64,000 nucleotides of DNA, from assembly GCF_000756715.1 (NCBI RefSeq), contig NZ_CCSE01000001.1, forward strand, positions 1,178,001 to 1,242,000. Reading direction: 5' to 3'. The stretch comes from Jeotgalicoccus saudimassiliensis. Lineage in GTDB: Bacteria; Bacillota; Bacilli; Staphylococcales; Salinicoccaceae. Shown here piece by piece: positions 1 to 9,896 of the stretch. The translations under genes and the position numbers were made by a program. Below the pieces are notes generated by a model, which saw only the letters and a program-made list of their open reading frames with translations, was not told the origin of the DNA and ran no database searches. Position 1 is the stretch's first letter; every line of letters starts with the position of its first letter.

Positions 1-158
1 TTCGTCTAAACTGCGTAATATTTTGTATTAAATAACGGCATTTAGTACCACATAAAATAAATATATTCTTACCATAATTATAAATCACCATAAACATATC
101 TTATGTTAATAATTTGCAAAAATTAAAGCAAAATGTGTGAATGTTGTCCCTTTATCTG

Positions 159-187
159 TGTAAACCTAAAAACTAATGTGTTATACT
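159..187 (+). promoter_or_regulatory. possible pckA promoter
   Basis: A TATACT -10 box at 182-187 is preceded 17 nt upstream by a weak TGTAAA -35 at 159-164. It lies about 45 bp before the pckA start. The rest of 1-232 is AT-rich with no gene or riboswitch that I can recognise. Prediction from sequence only. Confidence 0.4.
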
Positions 188-232
188 AATTTCTAAATAG
201 TTCGTTAATGACAAATATCTTGGAGGCGAATC

Positions 233-1807
233 ATGGTTAATCATAAGAGTTTAATCGAAGGTCTTGTTAACAAACCTTCTACACAGAAACAGTTATCAAA
301 TGCAGAACTGGTGGAAGCATCAATCCGTCGCGGTGAGGCCGTACTTACAAATACAGGAGCACTTCGCGCACAGACAGGCGAGTACACCGGACGCAGCCCG
401 AAAGACCGTTTCATTGTAAAAGACAGCGTATCCGACAGCAAGATTGACTGGGGCGAAGTCAACCAGCCTATTTCACAGGAAATCTTCGATAACTTATTTG
501 AGAAAGTTACTACATATTTAAATGACAAAGAGGAATTATTTGTCTTTAACGGCTATGCAGGCGCAGACCCGCATACACAGCTTCAGCTGCAGGTTGTCAA
601 TGAGTTCAGCTGGCACAACATGTTCGCAAAAACAATGTTCATCCGTCCTGAAACTAAAGAAGAAGCTGCAGGAATCGATCCTGAATTTACAATCGTATCA
701 GCGCCTACATTTAAAGCTGATCCTGAAGTAGACGGTACAGGTTCAGAGGTATTTGTACTCGTTTCATTAGAAAAGAAAATCATCCTTATCGGCGGTACTG
801 AGTACGGCGGAGAAATGAAGAAATCAATCTTCTCTATTATGAACTACCTGCTTCCTGAACAGGGCGTTATGAGCATGCACTGCAGTGCGAACGTCGGTGA
901 AAACAAAGACGTTGCATTATTCTTCGGCTTATCAGGAACTGGTAAAACGACATTATCTGCAGACCCTGAACGCGATCTTATCGGTGACGATGAGCACGGA
1001 TGGAACGACGACGGTGTATTCAACATCGAAGGCGGCTGCTACGCTAAGACAATTAATTTATCAAAAGAAAAAGAACCTGAAATCTTTGAAGCGATTAAGT
1101 TCGGTGCAGTACTTGAGAACGTTGTTATCGACGAAGAAGGAAATCCAGACTACGACGATGGTTCATTGACTGAAAACACACGTGCTGCATACCCGCTCGA
1201 TCACATCGACAACGCACGTATTCCTTCAGTAGCAGGACATCCGAAGACAATCGTCTTCCTAACAGCAGACGCATTTGGAGTATTACCTCCAATCGCTAAA
1301 TTATCAAAAGACCAGGCAATGTATCATTTCCTGAGCGGTTTCACTTCGAAACTTGCAGGAACTGAGCGCGGTGTTACTACACCACAGCCTGTATTCTCAA
1401 CTTGCTTCGGTTCACCATTCTTACCGTTACACGCTACAGTGTACGCTAACATGCTTGGTGACTTAATCGACAAGCACGACGTTAACGTTTATCTTGTAAA
1501 TACAGGATGGACAGGCGGAGAATACGGTGTTGGTAAACGTATGAACCTTGCACACACACGCTCAATGGTACGTCGTGCAATCAGCGGAGACCTTGAATTA
1601 GGTGAATTCGTTAAGGATGAAATGTTTGGTCTGTCAATCCCTACATCGGTAACAGGCGTTCCTTCAGAAATCCTTGCACCGATTAACACTTGGGAATCAA
1701 CTGATGCTTATAACGAAAAAGCACAGGGACTTAAAGATAAGTTCATCGAAAACTTCAAGAAATTTGGACCGGAATCAGCGGAGATTGCTGAAAAAGGCGG
1801 ATTCTAA
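233..1807 (+). CDS. pckA: phosphoenolpyruvate carboxykinase (ATP)
   Basis: Converts oxaloacetate and ATP to phosphoenolpyruvate, CO2 and ADP, the first step of gluconeogenesis, in the cytosol. The 524-aa protein has the full family length. The substrate-binding TGRSPKDR stretch is at about residues 52-59, the kinase P-loop GLSGTGKTT at 232-240 and the metal-binding GDDEHGW at 251-257. The start is set by a strong TTGGAGGCG ribosome-binding site just upstream of ATG. It is monocistronic: a strong hairpin terminator follows 10 nt after the stop. Related bacteria repress pckA when glucose is available; I do not see a consensus cre site in the short upstream region, so how it is regulated here is open. 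Confidence 0.97.
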   Translation: MVNHKSLIEGLVNKPSTQKQLSNAELVEASIRRGEAVLTNTGALRAQTGEYTGRSPKDRFIVKDSVSDSKIDWGEVNQPISQEIFDNLFEKVTTYLNDKEELFVFNGYAGADPHTQLQLQVVNEFSWHNMFAKTMFIRPETKEEAAGIDPEFTIVSAPTFKADPEVDGTGSEVFVLVSLEKKIILIGGTEYGGEMKKSIFSIMNYLLPEQGVMSMHCSANVGENKDVALFFGLSGTGKTTLSADPERDLIGDDEHGWNDDGVFNIEGGCYAKTINLSKEKEPEIFEAIKFGAVLENVVIDEEGNPDYDDGSLTENTRAAYPLDHIDNARIPSVAGHPKTIVFLTADAFGVLPPIAKLSKDQAMYHFLSGFTSKLAGTERGVTTPQPVFSTCFGSPFLPLHATVYANMLGDLIDKHDVNVYLVNTGWTGGEYGVGKRMNLAHTRSMVRRAISGDLELGEFVKDEMFGLSIPTSVTGVPSEILAPINTWESTDAYNEKAQGLKDKFIENFKKFGPESAEIAEKGGF

Positions 1808-1817
1808 TAATAACTGT

Positions 1818-1860
1818 AAAAAGGTACCCCGGGATATTAAATATCCCGGGGTACCTTTTT
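1818..1860 (+). terminator. pckA terminator
   Basis: Long perfect GC-rich inverted repeat (arms starting AAAAAGGTACCCCGGGATAT) ending in a T run. It can act on both strands. Confidence 0.9.
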
Positions 1861-1890
1861 GATTTGTTGTGACGATATCAATACAAATAC

Positions 1891-1925
1891 AACTCCCCGG
1901 AACATTAAGTATGTTCCGGGGAGTT
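1891..1925 (-). terminator. ytkD terminator
   Basis: Second perfect inverted repeat (AACTCCCCGGAACAT and its complement) between the converging pckA and NUDIX genes. On the minus strand it is followed by a T-rich stretch. Confidence 0.75.
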
Positions 1926-1930
1926 CCCAC

Positions 1931-2389
1931 CTACTGACAGCCATTCTCTCTTACTTCATTATATAAATATACAATACAATCATCTTTCAGCAGCAGACTC
2001 TTATCGTCATCTGCAATGTCATCTATATCATCGACAAGCATCGGACCATGTGTTTCGTAATAGTGCTTCAGCTCATCCAGTCTTTCAATGTTACAGCAGA
2101 ATGCTGCTTTACTGAATGTTTCTTCATCATCGTGAACGGTATATGTACCGACGAAATGCAGGTTGCCGACGAGTCCGCCGGTTTCTTCATACAATTCCCG
2201 TTGTGCTCCTTCGACAAGTGATTCTCCCTCATCTACTTTGCCTCCTGGAAATTCCACACCCCGTTCTTTATGTTTTGTCAGTAAAAACTGCCCGTTAAAT
2301 TTAGGTATAATCAGAACATGTTTCGTATTCTCAACGTAACTGTTTTCCAATGTGACACGTCTGCCTTCAAAATCAGTAAATGTTTTCAT
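1931..2389 (-). CDS. ytkD: NUDIX hydrolase, YtkD/MutT-like
   Basis: Predicted nucleoside triphosphate pyrophosphohydrolase. The NUDIX box is visible at about residues 49-71 (GGKVDEGESLVEGAQ, then RELYEETGGL), with the catalytic REL-EE pattern intact. In Bacillus the YtkD protein cleans oxidised dGTP and, with RppH-like activity, trims mRNA 5' ends. I place the start at ATG 2389 because GGAGG lies just upstream; a longer frame beginning at 2413 lacks a ribosome-binding site. That gives 152 aa. The gene converges on pckA and is divergent from yidD. Family assignment is firm; the exact substrate is inferred from the YtkD-like overall sequence and the shared neighbourhood with pckA. Confidence 0.85.
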   Translation of the reverse strand: MKTFTDFEGRRVTLENSYVENTKHVLIIPKFNGQFLLTKHKERGVEFPGGKVDEGESLVEGAQRELYEETGGLVGNLHFVGTYTVHDDEETFSKAAFCCNIERLDELKHYYETHGPMLVDDIDDIADDDKSLLLKDDCIVYLYNEVRENGCQ

Positions 2390-2464
2390 AGTAATCCTCC
2401 CGGTTGCACTCATTCGGATATCAGCTTACAATAGTTGTATTAAATTTTAAAAGGTGATGCTGCA

Positions 2465-2704
2465 ATGAAAAAAATATTGATCGGCTCCGTTCATTTCTAT
2501 CAGAAATATATTTCGCCAATGTCACCGCCAACATGCCGTTTCTACCCAACATGTTCCAATTACGCGCTTGAAGCGCTTGCCGAACACGGGGCGGCCAAAG
2601 GCACTTTTATGGCCGCAAAACGTATTTCAAAATGCCATCCCTTCCACGAAGGCGGCTTTGACCCGGTTCCTGTAAACAAAAAGAAACAAATGAAACACCG
2701 CTGA
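2465..2704 (+). CDS. yidD: membrane protein insertion efficiency factor YidD
   Basis: A 79-aa protein of the YidD family (UPF0161), which assists YidC-dependent insertion of proteins into the inner membrane. The family signature is present: YQKYISP at about residues 13-19, then [18 protein letters not shown] with its paired cysteines, then a [13 protein letters not shown] segment. The N-terminus is amphipathic and suits peripheral membrane attachment. An AAGGTGATG ribosome-binding site precedes ATG 2465. It converges on menE with only 28 bp between the stops, and no separate terminator is obvious there. Confidence 0.93.
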   Translation: MKKILIGSVHFYQKYISPMSPPTCRFYPTCSNYALEALAEHGAAKGTFMAAKRISKCHPFHEGGFDPVPVNKKKQMKHR

Positions 2705-2732
2705 TGATATCTTTAGTTGTCCATACCTGTAT

Positions 2733-4103
2733 TTAGCGGTCGAGAAACATTTTTCTGTTCCGGCTGCGTGATATTTTCCCGGTCGATGTCATAATAATTT
2801 TATCGACATAGTGAATTTCTTTCGGCAGTTTATATTTCGCCAGCTTTTCACTCAAATGATTTAACAGCAATGCCTCATCCACTGCTTCTTCAAGCAGCAG
2901 TACCGGCACACTGCCCCACTCATCATCGTCTTTTTTAATTACCACGCAGCGCTCCACTCCGCACAGCGAATATACCGCATCTTCAATCTCTTTCGGATAA
3001 ATATTTTCACCGCCGCTGATTATCAAATCTGTCCTTCTGTCTAAAATATACAAATATCCGTCTTCATCTACAGCTGCAACGTCTCCGGTATTAAAGTATC
3101 CGTCTTCAAGTTTTAAATCGGCATTTAAATAATCACTGACCACGCTGTCGCCTCTGATCAGCAGTTCATCCGAACTTTCGTCTATTTTAATGTCATATCC
3201 GTTTACGTTACCGACAGCACCTGTCAGTATTTTCTCGTCTTTATATGAAATCTGGACGATCTGTGAACACGTTTCTGTCATGCCGAATGAATTATACACC
3301 GGCAGATTTTTGTCCATTGCTTTTTTTAACAGTGACGGCGTCGTGCTCGCCCCGCCAAGCAGCAGCCCTTTCAGATGATGACTGCCTGCTGTTTTCATTA
3401 AACGGTTCAGCATTACCGGGACCATGCTCGTGTGACTGACTTTGTCCCTGTCCAGTATTTCCCATACACGTTTCTCGTCGAACTTATTTTCAACTATCAG
3501 TGTACAGCCAGTGATGACTGCTCTGAACAATATCGACAATCCGGAAATATGGAAAATCGGATTGACCATCAGCCATGTGCTCTCACTGTCGTACTCAAAA
3601 TGTTTTTGGCAGTTGTGATGTGATGCAAAGTGATTTTTATATGTCTGAGGCACGGCTTTTGCCCGCCCCGTCGTTCCGGACGTAAACATAATCGATAAAA
3701 TATCATCCGGCTGCGGCTGATTGACGATAAAAGTCTGTGTCTCAAGCTCAAATAAATCATCGTACTGAATCACGTCAACACCCGGGATTTCCACCGGTCG
3801 TGTCGCAATCACCGTCGATACTGACACATCATCCAGCTGACTCTCAAGTTCAGCAGGTGTTAAACGCGTGTTCAGCATAACCATTTCCACACCCAGCATC
3901 ATCAGTCCGTGGATCAGTTTTACCGATTCCATCGAGTTGTCGATATACAGGCCGACACGTTTTAATTTAAGCGCCTGCAAATGCGTGCCGAGTGAATGGG
4001 CATGCATGTAAAGCATCTGATACGTCAGAGATTCATTATTATACTTCACAGCAATGTTATCAGGATAAGTGAAACTTGCTGTTTCAAGCCATTTGTAAGA
4101 CAT
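2733..4103 (-). CDS. menE: 2-succinylbenzoate-CoA ligase
   Basis: Activates o-succinylbenzoate to its CoA thioester in menaquinone synthesis. It is an ANL-superfamily adenylating enzyme: the P-loop-like SIMFTSGTTGRAKAVPQ is near residue 140, the TGD motif and hinge (YFNTGDVAAVDEDGY, then ILDRRTDLIISGGENIYP) are near 335-370, and the C-terminal TGKISR lysine is present. I choose ATG 4103, which has GAGGTGAAG at proper spacing; an in-frame extension to 4130 crosses the upstream hairpin. That gives 456 aa. It is last in the men cluster, separated from menB by a terminator-like hairpin. The partner gene menC, which often follows menE, is not in the window. Confidence 0.95.
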   Translation of the reverse strand: MSYKWLETASFTYPDNIAVKYNNESLTYQMLYMHAHSLGTHLQALKLKRVGLYIDNSMESVKLIHGLMMLGVEMVMLNTRLTPAELESQLDDVSVSTVIATRPVEIPGVDVIQYDDLFELETQTFIVNQPQPDDILSIMFTSGTTGRAKAVPQTYKNHFASHHNCQKHFEYDSESTWLMVNPIFHISGLSILFRAVITGCTLIVENKFDEKRVWEILDRDKVSHTSMVPVMLNRLMKTAGSHHLKGLLLGGASTTPSLLKKAMDKNLPVYNSFGMTETCSQIVQISYKDEKILTGAVGNVNGYDIKIDESSDELLIRGDSVVSDYLNADLKLEDGYFNTGDVAAVDEDGYLYILDRRTDLIISGGENIYPKEIEDAVYSLCGVERCVVIKKDDDEWGSVPVLLLEEAVDEALLLNHLSEKLAKYKLPKEIHYVDKIIMTSTGKISRSRNRKMFLDR

Positions 4104-4118
4104 TCGCTTCACCTCAAA

Positions 4119-4144
4119 AACACCCATCATAGACGGGTGTTATA
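4119..4144 (-). terminator. terminator-like hairpin between menB and menE
   Basis: On the minus strand AACACCC and GGGTGTT form a 7-bp stem followed by five T residues, directly ahead of the menE ribosome-binding site. It should end part of the transcription from menB, so menE may be expressed at a lower level or need read-through. Confidence 0.7.
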
Positions 4145-4161
4145 TTTTAAAAATATGAAAT

Positions 4162-4980
4162 TTACGGGAATTTAGGGAACTGATCGAAGTTCGGCTCACG
4201 TTTTTCTTTAAACGCATCACGGCCTTCTTTCGCTTCGTCCGTCGTGTAATAAAGTAATGTAGCGTCTCCTGCAAGCTGCTGAAGTCCTGCTAATCCGTCA
4301 GTGTCCGCATTCATTGATGCTTTAAGGAAACGAAGTGCAGTTGGAGAGTGTTTCATAATATCCTCACACCACTCAACAGTTTCGTCTTCGAGACGTTCTA
4401 AAGGTACAACCGTGTTTACGAGACCCATGTCCAGCGCTTCCTGTGCGTCATACTGACGGCATAAGTACCAGATTTCACGCGCTTTTTTATGACCGATAAT
4501 ACGTGCCAGGTAGCCTGAACCGTATCCTGCGTCAAATGAACCGACTCTTGGTCCAGTCTGACCGAAGCGTGCATTTTCAGCAGCGATTGTTAAGTCACAT
4601 ACTACGTGAAGCACGTGTCCGCCGCCGATAGCATAACCTGCGACCATTGCGATAACCGGCTTAGGAATTACACGGATTAGGCGCTGTAAATCAAGAACGT
4701 TAAGACGCGGTACTTCATCTGTACCGATATATCCGCCGTGACCGCGTTTCTTCTGGTCTCCGCCAGAACAGAACGCAAGATCCCCTTCACCAGTTAAAAT
4801 AATTACTGATACACGCTGATCGTCGCGTGCGCGTGAAAATGCATCGATCATTTCAGCAACAGTATCCGGTGTAAATGCGTTGCGCACTTCCGGACGGTTG
4901 ATTGTTACTTTAGCGATACCGTTATAAAATTCATATTTAATCTCTTTGTATTCTTTAATTGTTTCCCAAACTCTTGTCAT
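4162..4980 (-). CDS. menB: 1,4-dihydroxy-2-naphthoyl-CoA synthase
   Basis: Closes the naphthoquinone ring by converting o-succinylbenzoyl-CoA to 1,4-dihydroxy-2-naphthoyl-CoA. A crotonase-fold protein of 272 aa, the normal MenB length. The oxyanion-hole region is seen as [17 protein letters not shown] near residues 70-87 and [12 protein letters not shown] near 114-125; the [14 protein letters not shown] stretch, with a conserved Asp, is typical of MenB. ATG 4980 follows a GGAGGA site lying inside the end of menH, so the two genes overlap by 4 bp and are probably translationally coupled. Confidence 0.97.
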   Translation of the reverse strand: MTRVWETIKEYKEIKYEFYNGIAKVTINRPEVRNAFTPDTVAEMIDAFSRARDDQRVSVIILTGEGDLAFCSGGDQKKRGHGGYIGTDEVPRLNVLDLQRLIRVIPKPVIAMVAGYAIGGGHVLHVVCDLTIAAENARFGQTGPRVGSFDAGYGSGYLARIIGHKKAREIWYLCRQYDAQEALDMGLVNTVVPLERLEDETVEWCEDIMKHSPTALRFLKASMNADTDGLAGLQQLAGDATLLYYTTDEAKEGRDAFKEKREPNFDQFPKFP

Positions 4981-5771
4981 GAGTTATCCTCCTCCAGGTA
5001 CTTTCGTACTGTGTTTATGTACACTTCAAAATTCTCAAGATGAATATTGTGACCACAATTTTCAACTATATCCAGTTTAGCACTTTTCAGCTGTTCTGAC
5101 ATGGATTCTGCAATGGCAATGAATTTACTGTCTACACTGCCGGTAATCAGGTAAAAATCATTATTAAGACTGCTTAAAACATCCCAGTATGACGGCTGAA
5201 CACCGGTACCGTATTTTAAAAGACTGTCCGCCGCTTCTTTAGGAATCTGCTGAAGCCGTTCAGCTCTCTGGGCATCAAGCACCGGCTGACTCAGACGCTG
5301 CTGTGTGTGAAACAAAGGCATGTCCTGCCAGAATGCGAGAAATTTATCGTAATCATTCACGATGAATTCACTCCGCTCTGTGTCGACAGTCAGCCTGTCA
5401 GCACGCTTTTGCTCACCGGGGATACCCGGTGACGCACTCTCCAGAATACATTTACCGATACGCTCCGTAAACTCAGCCGTTAACGCCAGTGCTGTACGTC
5501 CGCCCATCGAGTAGCCGAGCACATCAAACGTTTTGATACCGTGCCTGTCTGCAACAGATACGAGTCCTGCTGCAACATCCTTCATGCCGTACTGCTGTGC
5601 TGTACTGTTCGTTCCGCCGAATCCCGGCAGATCGACCAAAATGATGTTCCGTAAATCGCTTAAACCTGCTGCAATATCTCTCATGCTTTCTTTAGACGAT
5701 AAAAACCCGTGCAGCAGCATAATCGTGCTGTCCTGATTGTTATCGATCAGCTCATAATTAAAATTCAGCAT
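4977..5771 (-). CDS. menH: SHCHC synthase (MenH)
   Basis: Alpha/beta-hydrolase that eliminates pyruvate from the MenD product SEPHCHC to give SHCHC. The nucleophile elbow GYSMGG places the catalytic serine at residue 88, the oxyanion segment LLHGF is at 19-23, and the catalytic His lies in NCGHNIH near the C-terminus. At 264 aa it has the usual size. It overlaps menD by 14 bp upstream and menB by 4 bp downstream. Position between menD and menB separates it from general esterases. Confidence 0.93.
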   Translation of the reverse strand: MLNFNYELIDNNQDSTIMLLHGFLSSKESMRDIAAGLSDLRNIILVDLPGFGGTNSTAQQYGMKDVAAGLVSVADRHGIKTFDVLGYSMGGRTALALTAEFTERIGKCILESASPGIPGEQKRADRLTVDTERSEFIVNDYDKFLAFWQDMPLFHTQQRLSQPVLDAQRAERLQQIPKEAADSLLKYGTGVQPSYWDVLSSLNNDFYLITGSVDSKFIAIAESMSEQLKSAKLDIVENCGHNIHLENFEVYINTVRKYLEEDNS

Positions 5772-7425
5772 TGTCCACCAGCTTTTTCAGCTGACTTTTC
5801 AGTGCATTATGGCTGTTCAGATTATGTTCTCTGTCCGTCGTAATTTCAATCATCTGACGGCCCGGTTGATTCAGCATTTCTGACGTCAGTTTTTCTGCAC
5901 TGTCGATATGAACATAGTCATAATCGTATAATTTCGCAGCATGTTCGAAATCCAGATCAAGCGGTGTGCCGAACAGTCTTTCGAAATGCGCTTTATGTGC
6001 ATACTGCGGCAGATAACTGAAAATGTTGCCGCCGTTGTTATTGAATACGATAATCGTAAAGTCGATGTTTTCAAGCTTTGCCATCAGCAGACTGTTAATG
6101 TCATGGTTCATCGACACGTCACCGATCAGCATCGTCACCTGTTCTTTCGTGCCGATTCCAAGTGCACTTGAAATCACACCGTCGATACCGTTGGCACCGC
6201 GGTTTGCAAACACATCATGAATGACACGGGTATCGTAACGTTCAAAATCTCTGATCGGCATACTGCTCGACAGGAAGAACGTACGCGCTTCGCCGGTACC
6301 CTGAATAATATCGTAAACGTACCTGCCTTCGTCATCGTACTGATCAATATGCTCATCGATATAATTGTGAATGTCCTGTGATAACGCAGTAAAGCGTGTC
6401 TTTACACTGCTGTCGAACGAATCGCTTATAAGTCGTGGCAGTATTTCGTTAATCGTTCCGGCATACGTCTCATCCGGTGTTACCGGGAACGGTTTAATAT
6501 CCTGAAACTCACTGATTAAGTACTGCGGCACTGATGTGCGTTTTAAAAACGCATTCGTCTGTTTGGATGTCACAGGTTCACCGATACGGATAATATAATC
6601 GATATTTCCATCGATATAATCGTAATGGCTGTCACTGAAATTCGAGAACATCATATCGTGGTTCACAATCGCACCTTTAACATCTGTTCTGATGTTCTGG
6701 CGCGGATCGCATACTGTAATAATATTCCCCTGCTCCAGTACCGGTTTTAGCGGTGACAGGTCTTCTGCTGTCTCCCCGATAATTACGAGCCCCGTACCTG
6801 TTAATTTTTTTATGTTCCCAGGAATTGTTAATGCCGGAACGATGGATTTCTGAGTACGCTTAAATAAATCCAGACGGTCAATATCCGGCATAATCGGTTC
6901 ACGGACCGGAATATTAAAATGCACCGGTCCCATATTAACCCCGTGGAAGTACTGGCTCGCCTGCAGCACTTTATCGTTGATTAACGATTCCGCACTGTCG
7001 TGATTATCCGCGATCGGCAGTTCTGTCTGATAGCGGACGAAATTGTTGTACATATTATTTTGTTCAATCGCCTGCGGCGCACCCACATTTTTAAGTTCGT
7101 GCGGGCGGTCCGACGTCAGAACGATCAGCGGCAGATGACTTAATCCCGCTTCACTGACTGCCGGCGTATAGTTCGCCGCTGCTGTACCCGATGTACATAA
7201 TATGCCTACCGGCTGACGTCTTTTTTTAGTCAGTCCGACGGCAAAGTACCCGGCACCGCGTTCGTCAGGATGAATGTAAGTCTTAATACCCTCGTGCAGC
7301 TCAGCCGCAATAGCAAGCGGTGTGGAGCGTGATCCCGGACTGATGACCAGTTCATTCATGCCGTACTCGTACAGTGCATCTATAATACTAAACGTTTGTA
7401 CCGTTAGTGCTTCCGTGTAGTTCAT
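5758..7425 (-). CDS. menD: SEPHCHC synthase (MenD)
   Basis: Thiamine-diphosphate enzyme that condenses 2-oxoglutarate with isochorismate, the first committed step of menaquinone synthesis. It has 555 aa. The cofactor-activating glutamate is in HPDERGAGYFAVGL (Glu55), and the ThDP/metal motif begins GDVSMNHD and ends NNNGGNIF near residues 435-465. TTGGAGGCG precedes ATG 7425, which lies 38 bp inside the end of menF, so coupling is likely. Order menF-D-H-B is the standard Firmicute arrangement. Confidence 0.96.
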   Translation of the reverse strand: MNYTEALTVQTFSIIDALYEYGMNELVISPGSRSTPLAIAAELHEGIKTYIHPDERGAGYFAVGLTKKRRQPVGILCTSGTAAANYTPAVSEAGLSHLPLIVLTSDRPHELKNVGAPQAIEQNNMYNNFVRYQTELPIADNHDSAESLINDKVLQASQYFHGVNMGPVHFNIPVREPIMPDIDRLDLFKRTQKSIVPALTIPGNIKKLTGTGLVIIGETAEDLSPLKPVLEQGNIITVCDPRQNIRTDVKGAIVNHDMMFSNFSDSHYDYIDGNIDYIIRIGEPVTSKQTNAFLKRTSVPQYLISEFQDIKPFPVTPDETYAGTINEILPRLISDSFDSSVKTRFTALSQDIHNYIDEHIDQYDDEGRYVYDIIQGTGEARTFFLSSSMPIRDFERYDTRVIHDVFANRGANGIDGVISSALGIGTKEQVTMLIGDVSMNHDINSLLMAKLENIDFTIIVFNNNGGNIFSYLPQYAHKAHFERLFGTPLDLDFEHAAKLYDYDYVHIDSAEKLTSEMLNQPGRQMIEITTDREHNLNSHNALKSQLKKLVDNAEF

Positions 7426-8782
7426 TAGTAGTCGCCTCCAAGACGTTCAACATCGGTGTGAATTTGACTTCCGTTTCTAAAAATTCAGCTTCCGGATCCG
7501 ATCCCTTAACGATGCCGCAGCCGGCAAACAGTGTTGCACTTCGTGCAGAAATCAGCATCGAACGGAGTCCGACGGCAAATTCACAATCCTTGTCTTCATG
7601 AATCACGCCAAGCGGCGCTGCGTACAGTCCTCTTGTACCGTATTCATGTTCTTTAATATAATCTTTTGCCAGATTTTTCGGCAGTCCGCCTACTGCAGGT
7701 GTCGGGTGAATCTGTTTTAAAATTTTAAACTCATCCGCATCTTTTTTCAGCATTGCCTGAATAGGCGTAAATAAATGATAAATATATTTATTTTCCATAA
7801 GGAGCGGATTCTTTTTATAGTTCAGCCCTTCTGAAAACGGCGCGAGATCGCTGACAATCGATTCTCTGACCACGCGGTGTTCAAACAGATTTTTGTCATC
7901 GTTTAACAGGAAATCTTTCTGCACCGTGTTTTCCTGATTGTCTTCAACACGCTGAATTGAACCTGCAATAGCATTCGTTGTCAGTTCTTCACCGCTGATG
8001 GAAAACAGCTTCTCAGGAGTTTTCGAAACGAACGTCGACTTCCCTTTTTCAAAATAAATCGTATACGTATCCGCTTCATCTTTCAGGCGCCTGATCAGAT
8101 ACAGACGTTTCGCTTTCGATTCGAACGTAATCAGTTTCTGGCGTGCAAGAACAACTTTTTTAAATTCGTCGTTTAAATTATTTACTGCTTCTTCAACGAG
8201 CAGCTTCCATTCATTGGGGAAAATATCACGCTTGCTTTTCACAACCGGTTTTTCCTTCTCACTGATTTCAGCATTTTCTATAGCCGTCAGCACTTCATCT
8301 ACTTCATCGAGCAGTCCGTCCATATTTAATTCAGATTTGTCCCTCGTTAAAAACAGCTCACGGTTGTTAAGATCAAACTGCCATTCAGGCAGATGGAATT
8401 CGACCATTTTAAAGTCGTTCCATTCATCCGTCGTATCTTTATCATCGAATAAAGTCCCGCCAAATAAGCTCAGTTTAGATTTTAAATCTTCACCGAGCTT
8501 TTCCTGCTGGATTTTTTCAAAAAGCACTCTCTTGCTTTCTGCAACAGCATCCGGCTGGAACTTGTCCCGCCATATACTTTCGATGTAATGAATGCCGATT
8601 ACATTATAGGCATTGTCTTTTGACTTGAACCAATAGCGTGAGCCCTTTGATTCGTTAAAATATGTAAATATTTTTTCTTCGTCAATATTATACTCATCCA
8701 TAGGAATATGCAGCGTAAGATATTGCCTGTCGGAATCCAGACTGATACTCTCTATAAACGTTCGAGACGATTGTAATTTCAT
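7388..8782 (-). CDS. menF: isochorismate synthase
   Basis: Converts chorismate to isochorismate, diverting it from aromatic amino acid synthesis into menaquinone. The 464-aa protein ends in the chorismate-binding domain: the conserved HPTPAVGGLPK segment near residues 360-370, and the metal-binding FAGCGIVKGSDPEAEFLETE near the C-terminus. First gene of the men operon, divergent from menA, with 116 bp between the two starts. The ribosome-binding site is weak (purine-rich AAAGTAGTG), but no better start is available. Confidence 0.94.
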   Translation of the reverse strand: MKLQSSRTFIESISLDSDRQYLTLHIPMDEYNIDEEKIFTYFNESKGSRYWFKSKDNAYNVIGIHYIESIWRDKFQPDAVAESKRVLFEKIQQEKLGEDLKSKLSLFGGTLFDDKDTTDEWNDFKMVEFHLPEWQFDLNNRELFLTRDKSELNMDGLLDEVDEVLTAIENAEISEKEKPVVKSKRDIFPNEWKLLVEEAVNNLNDEFKKVVLARQKLITFESKAKRLYLIRRLKDEADTYTIYFEKGKSTFVSKTPEKLFSISGEELTTNAIAGSIQRVEDNQENTVQKDFLLNDDKNLFEHRVVRESIVSDLAPFSEGLNYKKNPLLMENKYIYHLFTPIQAMLKKDADEFKILKQIHPTPAVGGLPKNLAKDYIKEHEYGTRGLYAAPLGVIHEDKDCEFAVGLRSMLISARSATLFAGCGIVKGSDPEAEFLETEVKFTPMLNVLEATTNELHGSTNGTNV

Positions 8783-8898
8783 GAGTCACACTACTTTCAT
8801 CATAATTAGCTTTATTTTATCATTTTTTAACTACTGTGTGTATGGACAACTCTTAAATATGATAAAATTATAGCCATCATGTTTTAAAGGAGAAAGTC

Positions 8899-9816
8899 AT
8901 GCAGGAAGCACAAGTACATACAGGTTTTAAAAAATATTTGATGCTGACACGTCCGCACACACTGACTGCGAGTTTTATACCGGTCTTTGTCGGGACAGCA
9001 AGTGTATTATTATTTGGCGATATACGCTGGGGAATGTTTTTCCTGATGCTCATCGCAACGATTTTAATACAGTCGGCAACCAATATGTTTAACGAATATT
9101 ATGATTTCAAACGCGGTCTGGATTCACATGAATCCGTCGGTATCGCAGGCGCGATCGTCCGTAACGGGATGAGTCCCCGCCTCGTGCTGACCATCGCTTT
9201 TATATTTTATGCAATTGCTGCAGTAATCGGTATTATCATCACTGTGAACTCATCTTGGTGGATACTCGTTATCGGGGCCGTATCAATGGCAGTCGGCTAC
9301 CTGTACACAGGCGGCCCGTTCCCGATTTCATGGACACCGTTCGGAGAAATATTTGCAGGACTGTTTATGGGCACTGTAATTATTATGATTACGTTCTACA
9401 TCCACACCGGCACGCTGCATATTTTCCCGCTGTTAATGTCAGTTCCCCCGGCGATTACGATCGGATTGCTGAACATGGCAAATAATATACGCGACCGAAA
9501 AAAAGATAAAGAGAGCGGACGTAAAACATATGTCATTCTCGTCGGCAAGCCGTTCGCTGTAATGACAGCTGCGGCACTGCTTGTGTTCAGTTACATCTTC
9601 TTAATCTATATTACATTCTTTACGCCGATGGGCTCGCTGTTTCTGCTCATTCCGCTGCTGTCGATTCCATTAATGATGAAGACAATTATGCTGATGCGTA
9701 AAGGCAACACACCGGTGGAACTGATTCCGGCAATGGCTTCGATGGGTAAACTGAATACCGTTATGGGACTGCTTTTAACGATTGGACTTATTTTGTACGG
9801 CGTGACAGGTATTTAA
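8899..9816 (+). CDS. menA: 1,4-dihydroxy-2-naphthoate polyprenyltransferase
   Basis: Integral membrane UbiA-family enzyme that attaches the polyprenyl tail to dihydroxynaphthoate. Both Asp-rich prenyl-diphosphate motifs are visible: NEYYDFKRGLD near residues 58-68 and NNIRDRKKDKESG near 194-206. Some eight hydrophobic helices span 305 aa. AAAGGAG precedes ATG 8899. It is transcribed away from the menF operon, as in Staphylococcus, so pathway genes share one regulatory interval (8783-8898). Confidence 0.95.
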   Translation: MQEAQVHTGFKKYLMLTRPHTLTASFIPVFVGTASVLLFGDIRWGMFFLMLIATILIQSATNMFNEYYDFKRGLDSHESVGIAGAIVRNGMSPRLVLTIAFIFYAIAAVIGIIITVNSSWWILVIGAVSMAVGYLYTGGPFPISWTPFGEIFAGLFMGTVIIMITFYIHTGTLHIFPLLMSVPPAITIGLLNMANNIRDRKKDKESGRKTYVILVGKPFAVMTAAALLVFSYIFLIYITFFTPMGSLFLLIPLLSIPLMMKTIMLMRKGNTPVELIPAMASMGKLNTVMGLLLTIGLILYGVTGI

Positions 9817-9896
9817 AATAAATCCCATAAAATTGAATTTCATGTTATTGAAGAATATAATGATAGATGAAACAAACAATTTTAGGGGGATTTATC

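Noticed and set aside
1-232. S-box or other riboswitch at the left edge, since metK often lies beside pckA in staphylococci
   Set aside because: No GC-rich conserved core or terminator pair is visible in these AT-rich bases, and no metK coding sequence is in the window.
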